This document shows positions 24,735-33,218 of a DNA stretch of 64,000 nt, one piece after another. Position 1 is the first letter of the stretch, and each line of letters begins with the position of its first letter. The stretch is from positions 1,922,001-1,986,000 of the forward strand of contig VINJ01000001.1 of the NCBI GenBank assembly GCA_013376735.1, given 5' to 3'. A program made the translations under genes and the position numbers. A model generated the notes under the pieces. The model did not search any database. It was not told the DNA's origin and saw nothing but the letters and a program-made list of their open reading frames with translations. Origin of the DNA: a bacterium Scap17 (GTDB lineage: Bacteria; Pseudomonadota; Gammaproteobacteria; Pseudomonadales; Halomonadaceae).

Positions 24735-25006
24735 TCACTGATAGACGATCTCGCCCGCCACCTGCCCTGATAGAGGGCAGGAATTCGCGCAGTTCGCTGT
24801 CCTCGGGATTTCCTTTGCGACCAGCACCTTCCTGCGCTTGCCATTCTTCTCTACGTTCTTCTTTGGATTCACCGGAATCAGCTGATAGTTGACCATTGTC
24901 AGCTCGCCATTGCGGAACTCGTAATCGGCGGGCTTCTTCCTTGGGGTCGCGGAAGTCGAGGTTGATGAAGTATCGGGGTTGCCGATGCGCACGGTGTCTT
25001 CGGTGG
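24735..25006 (-). pseudogene. Unidentified small gene or eroded gene remnant downstream of the permease
   Basis: A frame from GTG 24992 to 24735 encodes 85 residues with protein-like stretches (ADYEFRNGELTMVNYQLIPV; KVLVAKEIP; GQVAGEIVYQ at the end). A second minus frame over the same DNA also shows protein-like pieces (RYFINLDFRDPKEEA and EDSELREFL). Joining the pieces gives a more plausible single polypeptide than either frame alone, which suggests a gene broken by several small frameshifts. It lies between the permease stop and a terminator, so it is probably still transcribed. The start lacks a good ribosome site. I could not identify the family. Confidence 0.35.
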
Positions 25007-26437
25007 TCAGGCGTGTTCCTGATCCGCGCTGATGCTGTCGATGGACTCACGCTCACTCGCTCTGGGATTGAATACCTCGGCGTCTTCCATCTTCGGCAGC
25101 AGCAGCTCGGCGATGATGGCGGTCAGGCCGCCCATGGTGATCGGCGAGCGCAGGGCATCGGCGAAGGCGCCCGGAATGGCGTTCAGCACATCCGGCACCA
25201 TGCCGACGCCAAGCCCCAGACCCAGGGCCAGCGCGATGATCATCATCTCGCGGCGCCCGATGGGCTGCGCCATCAGGATGCGGATACCGGACACCGCGAT
25301 CAGCGCGAACATCAGCGTGGTGGTGGCACCGAGCACCGGACGCGGCATCTGGGTCAGCAGGGTGGCGATGAAAGGCGACAGGCCCAGCAGCAGCAGGAAG
25401 CCGGCCACGTAGCGGCCCACATGGCGGCTGGCGATGCCGGTCAGCTGGATCACGCCGGTGTTCTGGCTGAAGGTGGTGTTGGGGAAGGTGCCGGCCAGCG
25501 CGCCGAGCGCGGAATTCAGGCCGTCGCCCAGCACGCCGCCGCGCAGGCGCTTCTGGTGCAGCTCATCATCCACGGCGAGCCCCGAGGCACGTGCGCTGCC
25601 GGTGAGGTCACCGACCGTCTCGATGGCGGTGATCATGAAGATGAAGGCCACCGGCAGGAAGGCGGCCAGCGAGAAATCGAAGCCGGTATTCAGGGTCGCC
25701 GGATGCGGCAGGGCCAGCAGGGCGGCATCGGCCAGCTGCGGTGCATCATAGAGGCCACCGATGGCGGCGATGATGCAGCCGACGGCCATGCCGATGAAGA
25801 TGGAGGCGATTCTCAGCCACGGATGACGCGAGACCTGACAGGCCAGCACTGTGATCAGCACACAACCGGCCAGTGCCAGATTGGCGGGCGCACCGAAGTC
25901 CTCGGCGCCGAAGCCGCCGCCGATGTCCGTCATGCCCACCTGGATCAGGCTCAGGCCGATCAGCATCACCACCACGCCGGTGACCACGGGCGTGATGACC
26001 CGCTTGAGCCACGGCAACACCGTACCCAGCGCCATCTCGATCAGGCTGCCCGCCAGGCAGGTGCCGAACAGCACCGCCAGTACCTGCTCGTCACTGGCAT
26101 TCTGCGAGCGTGCGATCAACCCGGCGGTGATCAGCGCGGACACGAAGCTGAAACTGGTGCCCTGGATGCTCAATAGCCCCGAGCCGAACGGGCCGATGCG
26201 CTGGGACTGGATCCAGGTGGCGACCCCGGAGACCACCAATGCCATCGACAGCAGGCTGGCGGTGTAGGCATCGAGGCCCAGCGCGCTGGTGATGATCAGG
26301 GTCGGGGCGATGATGCCCGCCAGGCTGGCGAGCAGATGCTGGGCGCCGGCGAGGGCCGAGATGGGGACCGACGGGCAGCTTTCGAGGCCGAGCAGTGGTT
26401 CGTCGATCCCCTTGGAATCGGAAGAGGATTGGCTCAT
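25007..26437 (-). CDS. NCS2 family urate/xanthine permease
   Basis: This 476-residue nucleobase:cation symporter is predicted to import urate and/or xanthine. The NAT signature appears as SQNTGVIQLTGIASRHVGRY (Q-N-x-G-x4-T-G), and the TM3 region as GLLSIQGTSFSFVSALITAG. AIETVGDLTGSA is the conserved TM8 carboxylate motif. QN-G-V-I-Q-L/M-TG is commonest in bacterial xanthine and urate members (XanP, UacT) rather than uracil permeases. Start ATG 26437 has AAGGAG at 7 nt; an upstream start at 26467 would bury that site. A sigma-54-like promoter lies about 85 bp upstream. Its position between purine blocks supports purine uptake feeding XdhABC and PuuD. Exact specificity is unproven. Confidence 0.85.
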   Translation of the reverse strand: MSQSSSDSKGIDEPLLGLESCPSVPISALAGAQHLLASLAGIIAPTLIITSALGLDAYTASLLSMALVVSGVATWIQSQRIGPFGSGLLSIQGTSFSFVSALITAGLIARSQNASDEQVLAVLFGTCLAGSLIEMALGTVLPWLKRVITPVVTGVVVMLIGLSLIQVGMTDIGGGFGAEDFGAPANLALAGCVLITVLACQVSRHPWLRIASIFIGMAVGCIIAAIGGLYDAPQLADAALLALPHPATLNTGFDFSLAAFLPVAFIFMITAIETVGDLTGSARASGLAVDDELHQKRLRGGVLGDGLNSALGALAGTFPNTTFSQNTGVIQLTGIASRHVGRYVAGFLLLLGLSPFIATLLTQMPRPVLGATTTLMFALIAVSGIRILMAQPIGRREMMIIALALGLGLGVGMVPDVLNAIPGAFADALRSPITMGGLTAIIAELLLPKMEDAEVFNPRASERESIDSISADQEHA

Positions 26438-26519
26438 GTGACGCTCCTTGTTCTGCTCGCGGTGCAATGGCGGAAATGGTGTCGGGCACTGGAGGGTTCA
26501 GCGCGGGCAGCCAATTATA

Positions 26520-26535
26520 AGCAAGATGTGAACCA
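26520..26535 (-). promoter_or_regulatory. Candidate sigma-54 promoter of the urate/xanthine permease
   Basis: The minus strand reads TGGTTCACATCTTGCT: GG-N10-GC spacing, TGG in the -24 box and a full TTGCT -12 box (the consensus allows A or T last). The predicted start near 26509 leaves a 72-nt leader. Confidence 0.5.
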
Positions 26536-26629
26536 AGTTCAGTGATCGTATCGATTTTTCCATCACTTGTTGCGTGTCCCGCGGCCTGGCCAGCGGATGA
26601 GCAGGCCAAGTCCGTGTGCCACAAACGCA

Positions 26630-26664
26630 AGATCCCCGCCGGGCGTGATGCCCGGCGGGGATCT
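26630..26664. terminator. Strong hairpin upstream of the permease, downstream of the ABM gene
   Basis: A perfect 15-bp stem (AGATCCCCGCCGGGC with its complement) has a 5-nt loop. It lies 48 bp past the stop of the minus-strand gene at 26713 and terminates it. Confidence 0.8.
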
Positions 26665-26712
26665 GTCTTTGCTCTCGCGGCGCCTTGTCTGAGCGAACGT
26701 ACGCCCAGCGGC

Positions 26713-27021
26713 TCAGGGTGTCAGCAGGCGCTGGATATTGAGGCTGATCTCGCCTTCGCCGAAGGCGCTCAAAAAACCCTGGAAGTGTTCGGTGGCCACG
26801 TGGGCTTCGATGGCGTCTTCATCCCACCATTCTTCCAGTACCACGAAGTCGCCTTCCGGTACTGGCTCACCTTCCGCGACGTTCTTGTCGATCGCGAAGA
26901 ATTCGTACTGCAGGCAGCCCTTGTCGGACCGGCTCTTCTCGACCAGTTCGGCGAGAGCATCGCGTGCCTTGTCCTGCTGGTCGGCGGGGAAGGTCAGTGT
27001 CGCGATAAGCTTGATGGACAT
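26713..27021 (-). CDS. Antibiotic biosynthesis monooxygenase (ABM) domain protein
   Basis: This 102-residue single-domain ferredoxin-like protein belongs to the ABM/YgiN group. It opens MSIKLIATLTFPADQQDKAR, has the family core SRSDKGCLQYEFFAIDKN near residue 30 and FVVLEEWWDEDAIEAHVATE near 60, then FHxxFL-like FQGFLSAFGE. Members are cofactor-free quinol monooxygenases or quinone-handling proteins. Start ATG 27021 has AGGA upstream; the frame is open beyond but not protein-like. It lies 306 bp after the nitroreductase on the same strand, and both suggest redox or quinone chemistry. No substrate can be assigned. Confidence 0.85.
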   Translation of the reverse strand: MSIKLIATLTFPADQQDKARDALAELVEKSRSDKGCLQYEFFAIDKNVAEGEPVPEGDFVVLEEWWDEDAIEAHVATEHFQGFLSAFGEGEISLNIQRLLTP

Positions 27022-27327
27022 GGCATGGATCCTGTCGTGGGCGTAAGAAGTGGACGTAACGGATGGGCGAAATAAATCAGGCACGCAAGCCGGCCATCGC
27101 CGCCGGGAATGCAGTGCGCTGGCCTGCCTCGAAAAGGTGGCATGTCCGCCATCGGGATGCAATGCGGCGGGCACGGGCGGCGACTTGCCCCCCGTGCCCG
27201 CCGTTGGCCGGCAAGGCGGTCACGTCGATGTCTTGCGAACAGCTGCTGTGAACAGATCTTCAGAATCCGCTCTTGAGAGCGAGCTGCTGAGAGCCTGACC
27301 TTGAGAGCCCGGCCTTGAAAGCGAACC
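27022..27327. other. Intergenic region with hairpin and short repeats
   Basis: A 12-bp inverted repeat (GGCGGGCACGGG at 27166-27177 with 27191-27202) could be a Rho-independent-like stem without a T-run. At 27270-27330 four degenerate copies of CTTGAGAGC follow one another. I see no gene. Confidence 0.5.
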
Positions 27328-27987
27328 TTACAGGCGAGTGAAGATCTCGTCTGCCGGCAGACGGGACTTGGGCAGCTCGGCATTGAAGTCGTCAGCGGCG
27401 CGGTAACCCAGGCTCACGGCGACCAGGGCATTGAAGCCTTTCTCGCGCAGGCCGAATTCCGCATCCAGCGCTACCGGGTCGATGCCTTCCAGCGGCACCG
27501 CATCGATGTTCAGGCTGGAGGCTGCATACAGCAGGCTGCCGTAGTTGAGGTAAACCTGCTTGTCCATCCAGTGCTGCAGGTCCTTGAGGTCATGACGGTG
27601 CAGGTCGATGAACAGACGACGCGCGCCGTCCATCATCGCGCTGAACTCGTCATCCTTCTTGAAGCGGCCATCAGACGCTTCGGTGTCCAGCAGGTGGTTC
27701 AGGTAGTCGTCGTCCAGGGTGGAGCGAGTGCAGAACAGCACGACGTGAGACGCATTGGTGATCTTCGGCGAGTTGAAGGCGTACTTGTCATCGGTACCGG
27801 CACGCGCGAAGCGCTGCTTGGCATCGTCGGATTCCAGCACCAGGAAGTGCCACGGCTGGGAATTGACGCTGGAGGCGCTCAGGCGCATCACGTTTTCCAG
27901 TTCCTGCCAGTCGGCGGCGCTGATCTTGCGTGCCGGATCGAAGGCCTTGGTGGAATAACGACGTTGCATGATGGCGGTGGGAGTCAT
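27328..27987 (-). CDS. NAD(P)H-dependent nitroreductase (NfsB-like)
   Basis: This 219-residue flavoprotein of the nitroreductase superfamily opens MTPTAIMQRRYSTKAFDPAR, with the FMN-binding RRYSTKAFD motif and the conserved RLSASSVNSQPWHFLVLESD segment (S-S-x-N-x-Q-P-W) near residue 40. The C-terminal half has the DAVPLEGIDP and VSLGYRAADDFNAELPKSR blocks seen in E. coli NfsB-type enzymes, which reduce nitroaromatics, quinones or dihydropteridine. Start ATG 27987 has GAGGAC upstream; the preceding 32 in-frame codons are not conserved in type. It is monocistronic or followed by the ABM gene. Confidence 0.9.
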   Translation of the reverse strand: MTPTAIMQRRYSTKAFDPARKISAADWQELENVMRLSASSVNSQPWHFLVLESDDAKQRFARAGTDDKYAFNSPKITNASHVVLFCTRSTLDDDYLNHLLDTEASDGRFKKDDEFSAMMDGARRLFIDLHRHDLKDLQHWMDKQVYLNYGSLLYAASSLNIDAVPLEGIDPVALDAEFGLREKGFNALVAVSLGYRAADDFNAELPKSRLPADEIFTRL

Positions 27988-28138
27988 GATGATGGTCCTC
28001 GTAGTGGCAGGCCAGTCGCTGAGCGTCCATGACCTTGTGAGAAGCCTTGTGGAAAGACTTGTAGAAGGAGATGTCGCCATCATAGCGAGTGGATTCAGCG
28101 TTGAGTATCCGCGTTGCGCGCATCTTTAAGATGAAAAA

Positions 28139-28167
28139 ATGGCACCAATCCCAAGAGTTGGTGCCAT
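28139..28167 (-). terminator. Terminator of the xdhABC-guaD operon
   Basis: ATGGCACCAA and its complement form a 10-bp stem. On the minus strand it is followed by TTTTTT, 32 bp beyond the guaD stop. Confidence 0.9.
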
Positions 28168-28198
28168 ATGTCAATTACTTGTCATCGCTGTGATGCTT

Positions 28199-29788
28199 TC
28201 ATGGCATTAATGCTGCGGCGGGCTCTCTGGATGGCGTATCAGAAGAAGCACTCAGCATCAGGCCGTTCAGCTTGCGACACTGGCCCGCCACATGGACTTC
28301 GCGTATCACGCGGTCGTCGCCCAGCATCATCAATGCGAACAGCACCTCCTGCAGCGATATCTGGTTGGACTGACCCCATCGAGTGCGCCGTGCCAGCAAG
28401 GGCGTGGCGGCGGGGTCGAGCACGATGACATCGGCTTCCATGCCCGGACGCAGGTTGCCGACCTTGTCTTGCAGACGCATGGCGCGTGCATTACCCAGCG
28501 TCAGTTGATAGAAGCCCTGCCAGGGCGTCAGCGGTTGATTGGCGCGTGACTCAAGCCCCGCCACATCATGAGCGACGGCGCCGTGAAGCTGGCCGACCTG
28601 ATAGGCGGCCTTGAGGCTCTCCAGCTGACACAGGCTGGAGCCACCGCCGACATCGGTGGCGATGCTGATGTTCATGCCCATGGCGCGGGCACTGGCGCGA
28701 TCGAAGAGTCCGCTGCCGAGAAACAGATTGGAGGTCGGACAGAAGGCGATGCTGGCGCCACGATCCGCGATGCGCTGGCGCATGCCATCGTCCAGGTGGA
28801 TGCCATGGGCGAAGGTGGTGCGCTCATGACTCAGGCCGACATCCTCATAGACTGCCAGATAGTCGCGAGCGTCGGGGAACAGCTCGGCGACCCACTTCAC
28901 CTCATCGAGGTTCTCGGCCAGATGGGTCTGCAGGTGCAGGTCCGGCTGGCTCTTGAGCATTTGGCCGGCAGCCTCGAGTTGCTCGGGCGTGGAGGTCGGC
29001 GCGAAGCGCGGCGTCAGCACATAGCCGAGGCGATCACGCCCGTGCCAGTCGGCGATCAGGCGCTCATCGTCCTTGAGCGCGGCGACTCCGGAGTCCAGCA
29101 GCTCGGGCGGGGCGTTGCGGTCCATCATCACGCGCCCGGCGTGTACGCGCATGTTGCGCGATTGGGCGGCCCGGAACAGGGCATTGGCACTGGTAGCATG
29201 TGAGGTGGCGAACACCTGGGCGCTGGTCGAACCATGACACAGCAGCGCATCGAGGAAGGCTCCGGCGACCTCGGCGGCATGTGCGGGGTCAGCGAAGCGC
29301 TGCTCGGCGGGGAAGGTGTAGGTGTTCAGCCAATCGATCAGGCAGTGGCCGTAGCTTGCGATGATATCCAGCTGCGGGAAGTGCACATGGGTATCGATGA
29401 AGCCCGGCATCATCAGGCCTTGGACCTTGCGCGGCGGAGACAGGCGCATCAGCTCGCCCACGGTCTCATGCCGGGCAAGCGAGCGATGATCCCCCACGGC
29501 GACTACATGGCCTGCGTGCATCACCAGCAAAGCATCGGCGTAGTGTTCGACGGCGCGTGCCAGGGTCGCCGCCATGTCAGAGGCTCGGTTGTCTCTATCA
29601 TCGTTGCCATCGCTCGAGGCCGCGTCACTCAGCATGGCGTCTTCAGGGTTGGCGACGAAATGCAGCAGTGCGCCGCGCAGCAGGCTGACGCAGGAAGCGT
29701 CCCTGGCGGCCGCGCGCAGGGCTACTGTCAGGCGCTGCTCATCCAGGTGGCAGGCCGCAGTGTGCGACGTGTCTTGGTCAGTCATCAT
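28199..29788 (-). CDS. guaD: Guanine deaminase
   Basis: This 529-residue amidohydrolase deaminates guanine to xanthine. The metal-site motifs are in order: PGFIDTHVHFPQLDIIASYG near residue 131, LHLQTHLAENLDEVKWVAEL near 274 (HLAEN), TTFAHGIHLDDGM near 310 and SIATDVGGGSSLCQLESLK near 360. The Cys/His-rich STSAQVFATSHATSANALFR is also typical. The N-terminal 80 residues include an acidic low-complexity stretch (SDGNDDRDNRASD) absent from shorter enzymes. The start is ATG 29788 or the adjacent 29785; either overlaps the xdhC stop. It is last in the xdhA-xdhB-xdhC-guaD operon, supplying xanthine to the dehydrogenase. Confidence 0.93.
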   Translation of the reverse strand: MMTDQDTSHTAACHLDEQRLTVALRAAARDASCVSLLRGALLHFVANPEDAMLSDAASSDGNDDRDNRASDMAATLARAVEHYADALLVMHAGHVVAVGDHRSLARHETVGELMRLSPPRKVQGLMMPGFIDTHVHFPQLDIIASYGHCLIDWLNTYTFPAEQRFADPAHAAEVAGAFLDALLCHGSTSAQVFATSHATSANALFRAAQSRNMRVHAGRVMMDRNAPPELLDSGVAALKDDERLIADWHGRDRLGYVLTPRFAPTSTPEQLEAAGQMLKSQPDLHLQTHLAENLDEVKWVAELFPDARDYLAVYEDVGLSHERTTFAHGIHLDDGMRQRIADRGASIAFCPTSNLFLGSGLFDRASARAMGMNISIATDVGGGSSLCQLESLKAAYQVGQLHGAVAHDVAGLESRANQPLTPWQGFYQLTLGNARAMRLQDKVGNLRPGMEADVIVLDPAATPLLARRTRWGQSNQISLQEVLFALMMLGDDRVIREVHVAGQCRKLNGLMLSASSDTPSREPAAALMP

Positions 29789-30807
29789 TCGGCCTTCTGT
29801 ATCGTTTCTGTCTGGTGCATCGCGTCACGGGCAAAATGGGCGCGTAGCTGGCGGGCACCCTGACGCGTCAGCCCATGGCTGTCCAGTGACGCGCCCTGGG
29901 TTGACGTGCCATGGGCGGTGGCCTTGTCGGACGAGTTCACGGCCGCTTCGTCACTGCGCCGCGCCTCGATCTGCAGCAGCTCGGCGACGACGCCAATCGC
30001 GATCTCCTCAGGGCGTTTGCCGGGGATGCCGGGCACGCCAATCGGGCAGCGAACGCGGGCGATCTGATGCTCCGCGAGATCGCCACGCAGGCGCTGGCGA
30101 AAACGCGCCCACTTGCTGCTGGAACCGATCAGCCCCAGCGAGGCCAGGTCATCACGCGCTGCGAGCGCGGCGATCAACGCCTGGTCCTCGACATGGTCAT
30201 GGGTCAATACCAGCACATGGCTGCCCGCTATTACGGGCAGTGACTCACTGGCGGGCGCGACTTTCGCGGTCGGCAGGTAAGTCAGGATATTGAATGCCTG
30301 ACGCGCTACACGGCCCTCGCAACCCGCGGGGGGCGTGGCAGCGGTGAGCTGCTCGGCGCGTGAATCCCGCCAGTCGATCTGCCAGCCCAGTGGTGCCAGC
30401 AGCGTGACGATCGCTTGCCCAACATGGCCGGCGCCGAACAGGGCGAGGCGTGGCGCAAGCGCCGGGTACAGCTCGATCAGCACCTGCACATGGCCGCCGC
30501 AGCATTGCTGGGCATGCTGGCCGAGCGCGATCTCCTCGAGCAGGCAGCCAGACTGTCCTCGGGCCAACCTCTCACGAGCGCGCTCCACCACCAGCTGCTC
30601 CAGCCGACCGCCGCCGAGGCTGTCGTGCAGCGTATCGGGGGTGATCAGCATCTTGCTGCCGGCACCACGCGGGGCAGAGCCCGCCACCGTCACCACGGTG
30701 GCCAGGGCATGCGCCGTCAGCGCTGCCTGAGCCTCGGCGAGCGCCTGATACCAGCGGCCGGTCGCGGCACTCTTTGCATTCATGACGGCACTCTTGTCGA
30801 CATTCAT
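29785..30807 (-). CDS. xdhC: Xanthine dehydrogenase accessory protein XdhC
   Basis: This 340-residue chaperone binds molybdenum cofactor, protects its sulfurated form and inserts it into XdhB. Family marks are TVAGSAPRGAGSKMLITPDT near residue 42, the CCGGHVQVLIE motif near 102 (the conserved Cys-Gly-Gly), and a C-terminal Rossmann domain beginning LALFGAGHVGQAIVTLLAPL near 120. The LGLIGSSSKWARFRQRL and CPIGVPGIPGKRPEEIAIGV blocks are also diagnostic. Start ATG 30807 overlaps the xdhB stop by ATGA; an alternative ATG eight codons later also fits. The C-terminal 60 residues are longer than in most homologues and probably disordered. Confidence 0.92.
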   Translation of the reverse strand: MNVDKSAVMNAKSAATGRWYQALAEAQAALTAHALATVVTVAGSAPRGAGSKMLITPDTLHDSLGGGRLEQLVVERARERLARGQSGCLLEEIALGQHAQQCCGGHVQVLIELYPALAPRLALFGAGHVGQAIVTLLAPLGWQIDWRDSRAEQLTAATPPAGCEGRVARQAFNILTYLPTAKVAPASESLPVIAGSHVLVLTHDHVEDQALIAALAARDDLASLGLIGSSSKWARFRQRLRGDLAEHQIARVRCPIGVPGIPGKRPEEIAIGVVAELLQIEARRSDEAAVNSSDKATAHGTSTQGASLDSHGLTRQGARQLRAHFARDAMHQTETIQKAE

Positions 30808-33218
30808 GACGGCTCCTGCGTTGGCTCTGCGCCAGCAGTGTCGTGCTGCGCCTGCCAGTCACGCTGCTCGCGCGCCGCCAGCATCACACGCTCCGGCGTG
30901 GCCGGGGTATCCAGGCGTACTGCGCGGCGGTAGTCGGTCAGCGAGGCCAGCGCATCGCGCAACGCCGCCCACACGCTGATGGCGAGCATGAAGGGCGGCT
31001 CGCCGACCGCCTTGGAGCGGTAGATGCTGGCGGCCGAGTTGGGGTGGCCCTCCAGCAGGCGCACCTTGAGCGCGCCGGCCGGCACGTCACTGATCGCCGG
31101 AATCTTGTAGGTCGCCGGGCCATCGGTGAGCAGCCGGCCATCCTCGTTCCACTTGAGCTCCTCCGTCGTCAGCCAGCCCATGCCCTGCACGAAGCCGCCC
31201 TCGATCTGGCCGATGTCGATGGCCGGATTGAGCGAATCACCGACATCATGCAGGATCTCGGCGCTTTCCAGACGGTATTCACCACTCAGCGTATCGACGA
31301 CCACTTCGCATAGCGCCGCGCCGAAGGCGTAGTAGTAGAAGGGGTGACCGGTGCCGCTGGCGCGATCGTAATGGATATCCGGGGTGGCATAGAAGCCTTT
31401 CTCGGACAGTGAGATGCGTTCCAGATACGCCGCCTGGATCAGCTCGCCCCAGGTCATCAGCACACCGCTTGGGCCATGCAGTTTGCCGTCCGTGAGGCTC
31501 AGACTCACGCGTGGCTGGGCGAGATGCTCGGCGGCGAAGTCGAGCAGGCGCGTCTTGAGACGCAGACAGGCATCGCGTGTCGCCATGCCGTTGAGGTCCG
31601 CCCCGGAGCTTGCCGCCGTTGGCGAGGTGTTGGGCACCTTGTCGGTGCGGGTGGCGGTGATGCGTACCTTGTCCACGGCCAGCCCCAGTTCACGCGCCGC
31701 GACCTGGGTGATCTTGGTGTGCAGGCCCTGACCCATCTCGGTACCACCGTGGTTCACCTGCACGCTGCCATCGGTATAGACATGCACCAGGGCACCTGCC
31801 TGATTGAGGTGCTTGGCAGTGAAGGAGATACCGAACTTGACCGGCGTCAGTGCCAGCCCCTTCCTGACCACCGGATTGGCGGCATTGAAGGCGCGTATCT
31901 CGGCGCGGCGCGCCCAATAGCGGCCACTCTCCTCGAGCTGATCGATCAGGGTGGCCAGCAGCGGGTGCTGATTGACGTGTTGGCCATAATGCGTGGTCTC
32001 ACGGCCCTCGCAGTAGAGATTGCGCTTGCGGATCTCCAGCGGGTCACGCCCCAGACGCCGGGCGATATCCTCCATTGCGGCTTCGACCGCCAACATGCCC
32101 TGAGGGCCGCCAAAACCGCGGAAGGCGGTATTGGACGCCACATTGGTACGTGCGCGAATGCCGCGCACGTGGGCATTGCCTAGATAGTAGGCGTTGTCGG
32201 CATGGAACATGGCGCGGTCGACGATGGCATCCGACAGGTCCGGCGAGTGGCCGCAGTCACCGGTCAGCTCGATGATGGCGGTCTCGATGCGCCCGCTGTC
32301 ATCGACGCCGAATTCATAGCGATGGTGGAAAGGGTGGCGCTTGCCGGTCAGGCGCATGTCATCTGCGCGTGCCAGTCGCAGGCGTGCCGCACGGCCTGTG
32401 CGCCGGGCGACCATCGCCGCCAGACAGGCCACCGGTGCGGCCTGGGTTTCCTTGCCGCCGAAGCCGCCCCCCATGCGCCGGGTTTCCACCGTGATGGCGT
32501 GGAAGGGCACGCCGAGCACTTCGGCAATCAGCTTCTGGACTTCGCTGGGGTGCTGGGAGGAGCTATGCACCAGCATCTCGTCATCTTCGCCGGGCAAGGC
32601 CAGTGCGGCCTGACTTTCCAGATAGAAGTGTTCCTGGCCGCCGCTTTCCAGCTCACCGCTCAATTGCCAGGCGGATCTGGCGAGCCTGGTGCTGATGCTG
32701 TCGAGATCGCCGGCGCGACCATTGGCAAGCCGTGCCTGGGTGTGGGTCGGGCGCACCAGATCACCGCGGCTGGCCGCCTCGCGCGGGTCCAGGCATACCG
32801 GAAGGGGGGACGTTGCGACCTTGGCTAGTCGCGCGGCTTGACGTGCCGCGCGCTCGCTGTCGGCGGCGACCACGAACAGCGCCTGACCATGATGGCTGAT
32901 GATGTCACTGACCAGCAGCGGGTCGCCGGGGAAGACCGGCCCCACATCGCTGTGACCGGGGATGTCGGCGGCGCTGAGCACGCAGACCACGCCGGGGGCA
33001 CGGCGCACCGCTTCGAGATCCAGCGCATCCAGAGTGGCGTGCGCGACCTCGCTCATGCCGATGGCCAGATGCAGCGTGCCCGCGGGCAGTGGCAGGTCAT
33101 CCACATAACGCGCCGAACCGCTGACATGGCGCTGGGCGCTTTCATGCTGACGTGACTGGAGAACGGGGGCAGCCGGCGCAGCGCTGGCGTCGGACTCAAG
33201 ACTGTGCAAGGTACGCAT
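30804..33218 (-). CDS. xdhB: Xanthine dehydrogenase, molybdopterin-binding subunit
   Basis: This 804-residue large subunit hydroxylates hypoxanthine and xanthine to urate. Molybdenum-site motifs are visible: ETRRMGGGFGGKETQAAPVA near residue 265, NTAFRGFGGPQGMLAVEAAM near 370, HGGTEMGQGLHTKITQVA near 500, and the C-terminal AVGEPPFMLAISVWAALRDA near 740 with the catalytic glutamate in GEPPF. The start ATG 33218 has GGAGAG upstream and overlaps the end of xdhA by 23 bp. The short N-terminal extension (residues 1-25) is Ser/Ala-rich. It pairs with XdhA as in bacterial two-subunit enzymes. Confidence 0.95.
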   Translation of the reverse strand: MRTLHSLESDASAAPAAPVLQSRQHESAQRHVSGSARYVDDLPLPAGTLHLAIGMSEVAHATLDALDLEAVRRAPGVVCVLSAADIPGHSDVGPVFPGDPLLVSDIISHHGQALFVVAADSERAARQAARLAKVATSPLPVCLDPREAASRGDLVRPTHTQARLANGRAGDLDSISTRLARSAWQLSGELESGGQEHFYLESQAALALPGEDDEMLVHSSSQHPSEVQKLIAEVLGVPFHAITVETRRMGGGFGGKETQAAPVACLAAMVARRTGRAARLRLARADDMRLTGKRHPFHHRYEFGVDDSGRIETAIIELTGDCGHSPDLSDAIVDRAMFHADNAYYLGNAHVRGIRARTNVASNTAFRGFGGPQGMLAVEAAMEDIARRLGRDPLEIRKRNLYCEGRETTHYGQHVNQHPLLATLIDQLEESGRYWARRAEIRAFNAANPVVRKGLALTPVKFGISFTAKHLNQAGALVHVYTDGSVQVNHGGTEMGQGLHTKITQVAARELGLAVDKVRITATRTDKVPNTSPTAASSGADLNGMATRDACLRLKTRLLDFAAEHLAQPRVSLSLTDGKLHGPSGVLMTWGELIQAAYLERISLSEKGFYATPDIHYDRASGTGHPFYYYAFGAALCEVVVDTLSGEYRLESAEILHDVGDSLNPAIDIGQIEGGFVQGMGWLTTEELKWNEDGRLLTDGPATYKIPAISDVPAGALKVRLLEGHPNSAASIYRSKAVGEPPFMLAISVWAALRDALASLTDYRRAVRLDTPATPERVMLAAREQRDWQAQHDTAGAEPTQEPS

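Noticed and set aside
24604-25056. A 150-residue open frame as an intact gene.
   Set aside because: It runs through the terminator hairpin and its most protein-like parts alternate with those of the other frame, so an intact gene in this frame is unlikely.
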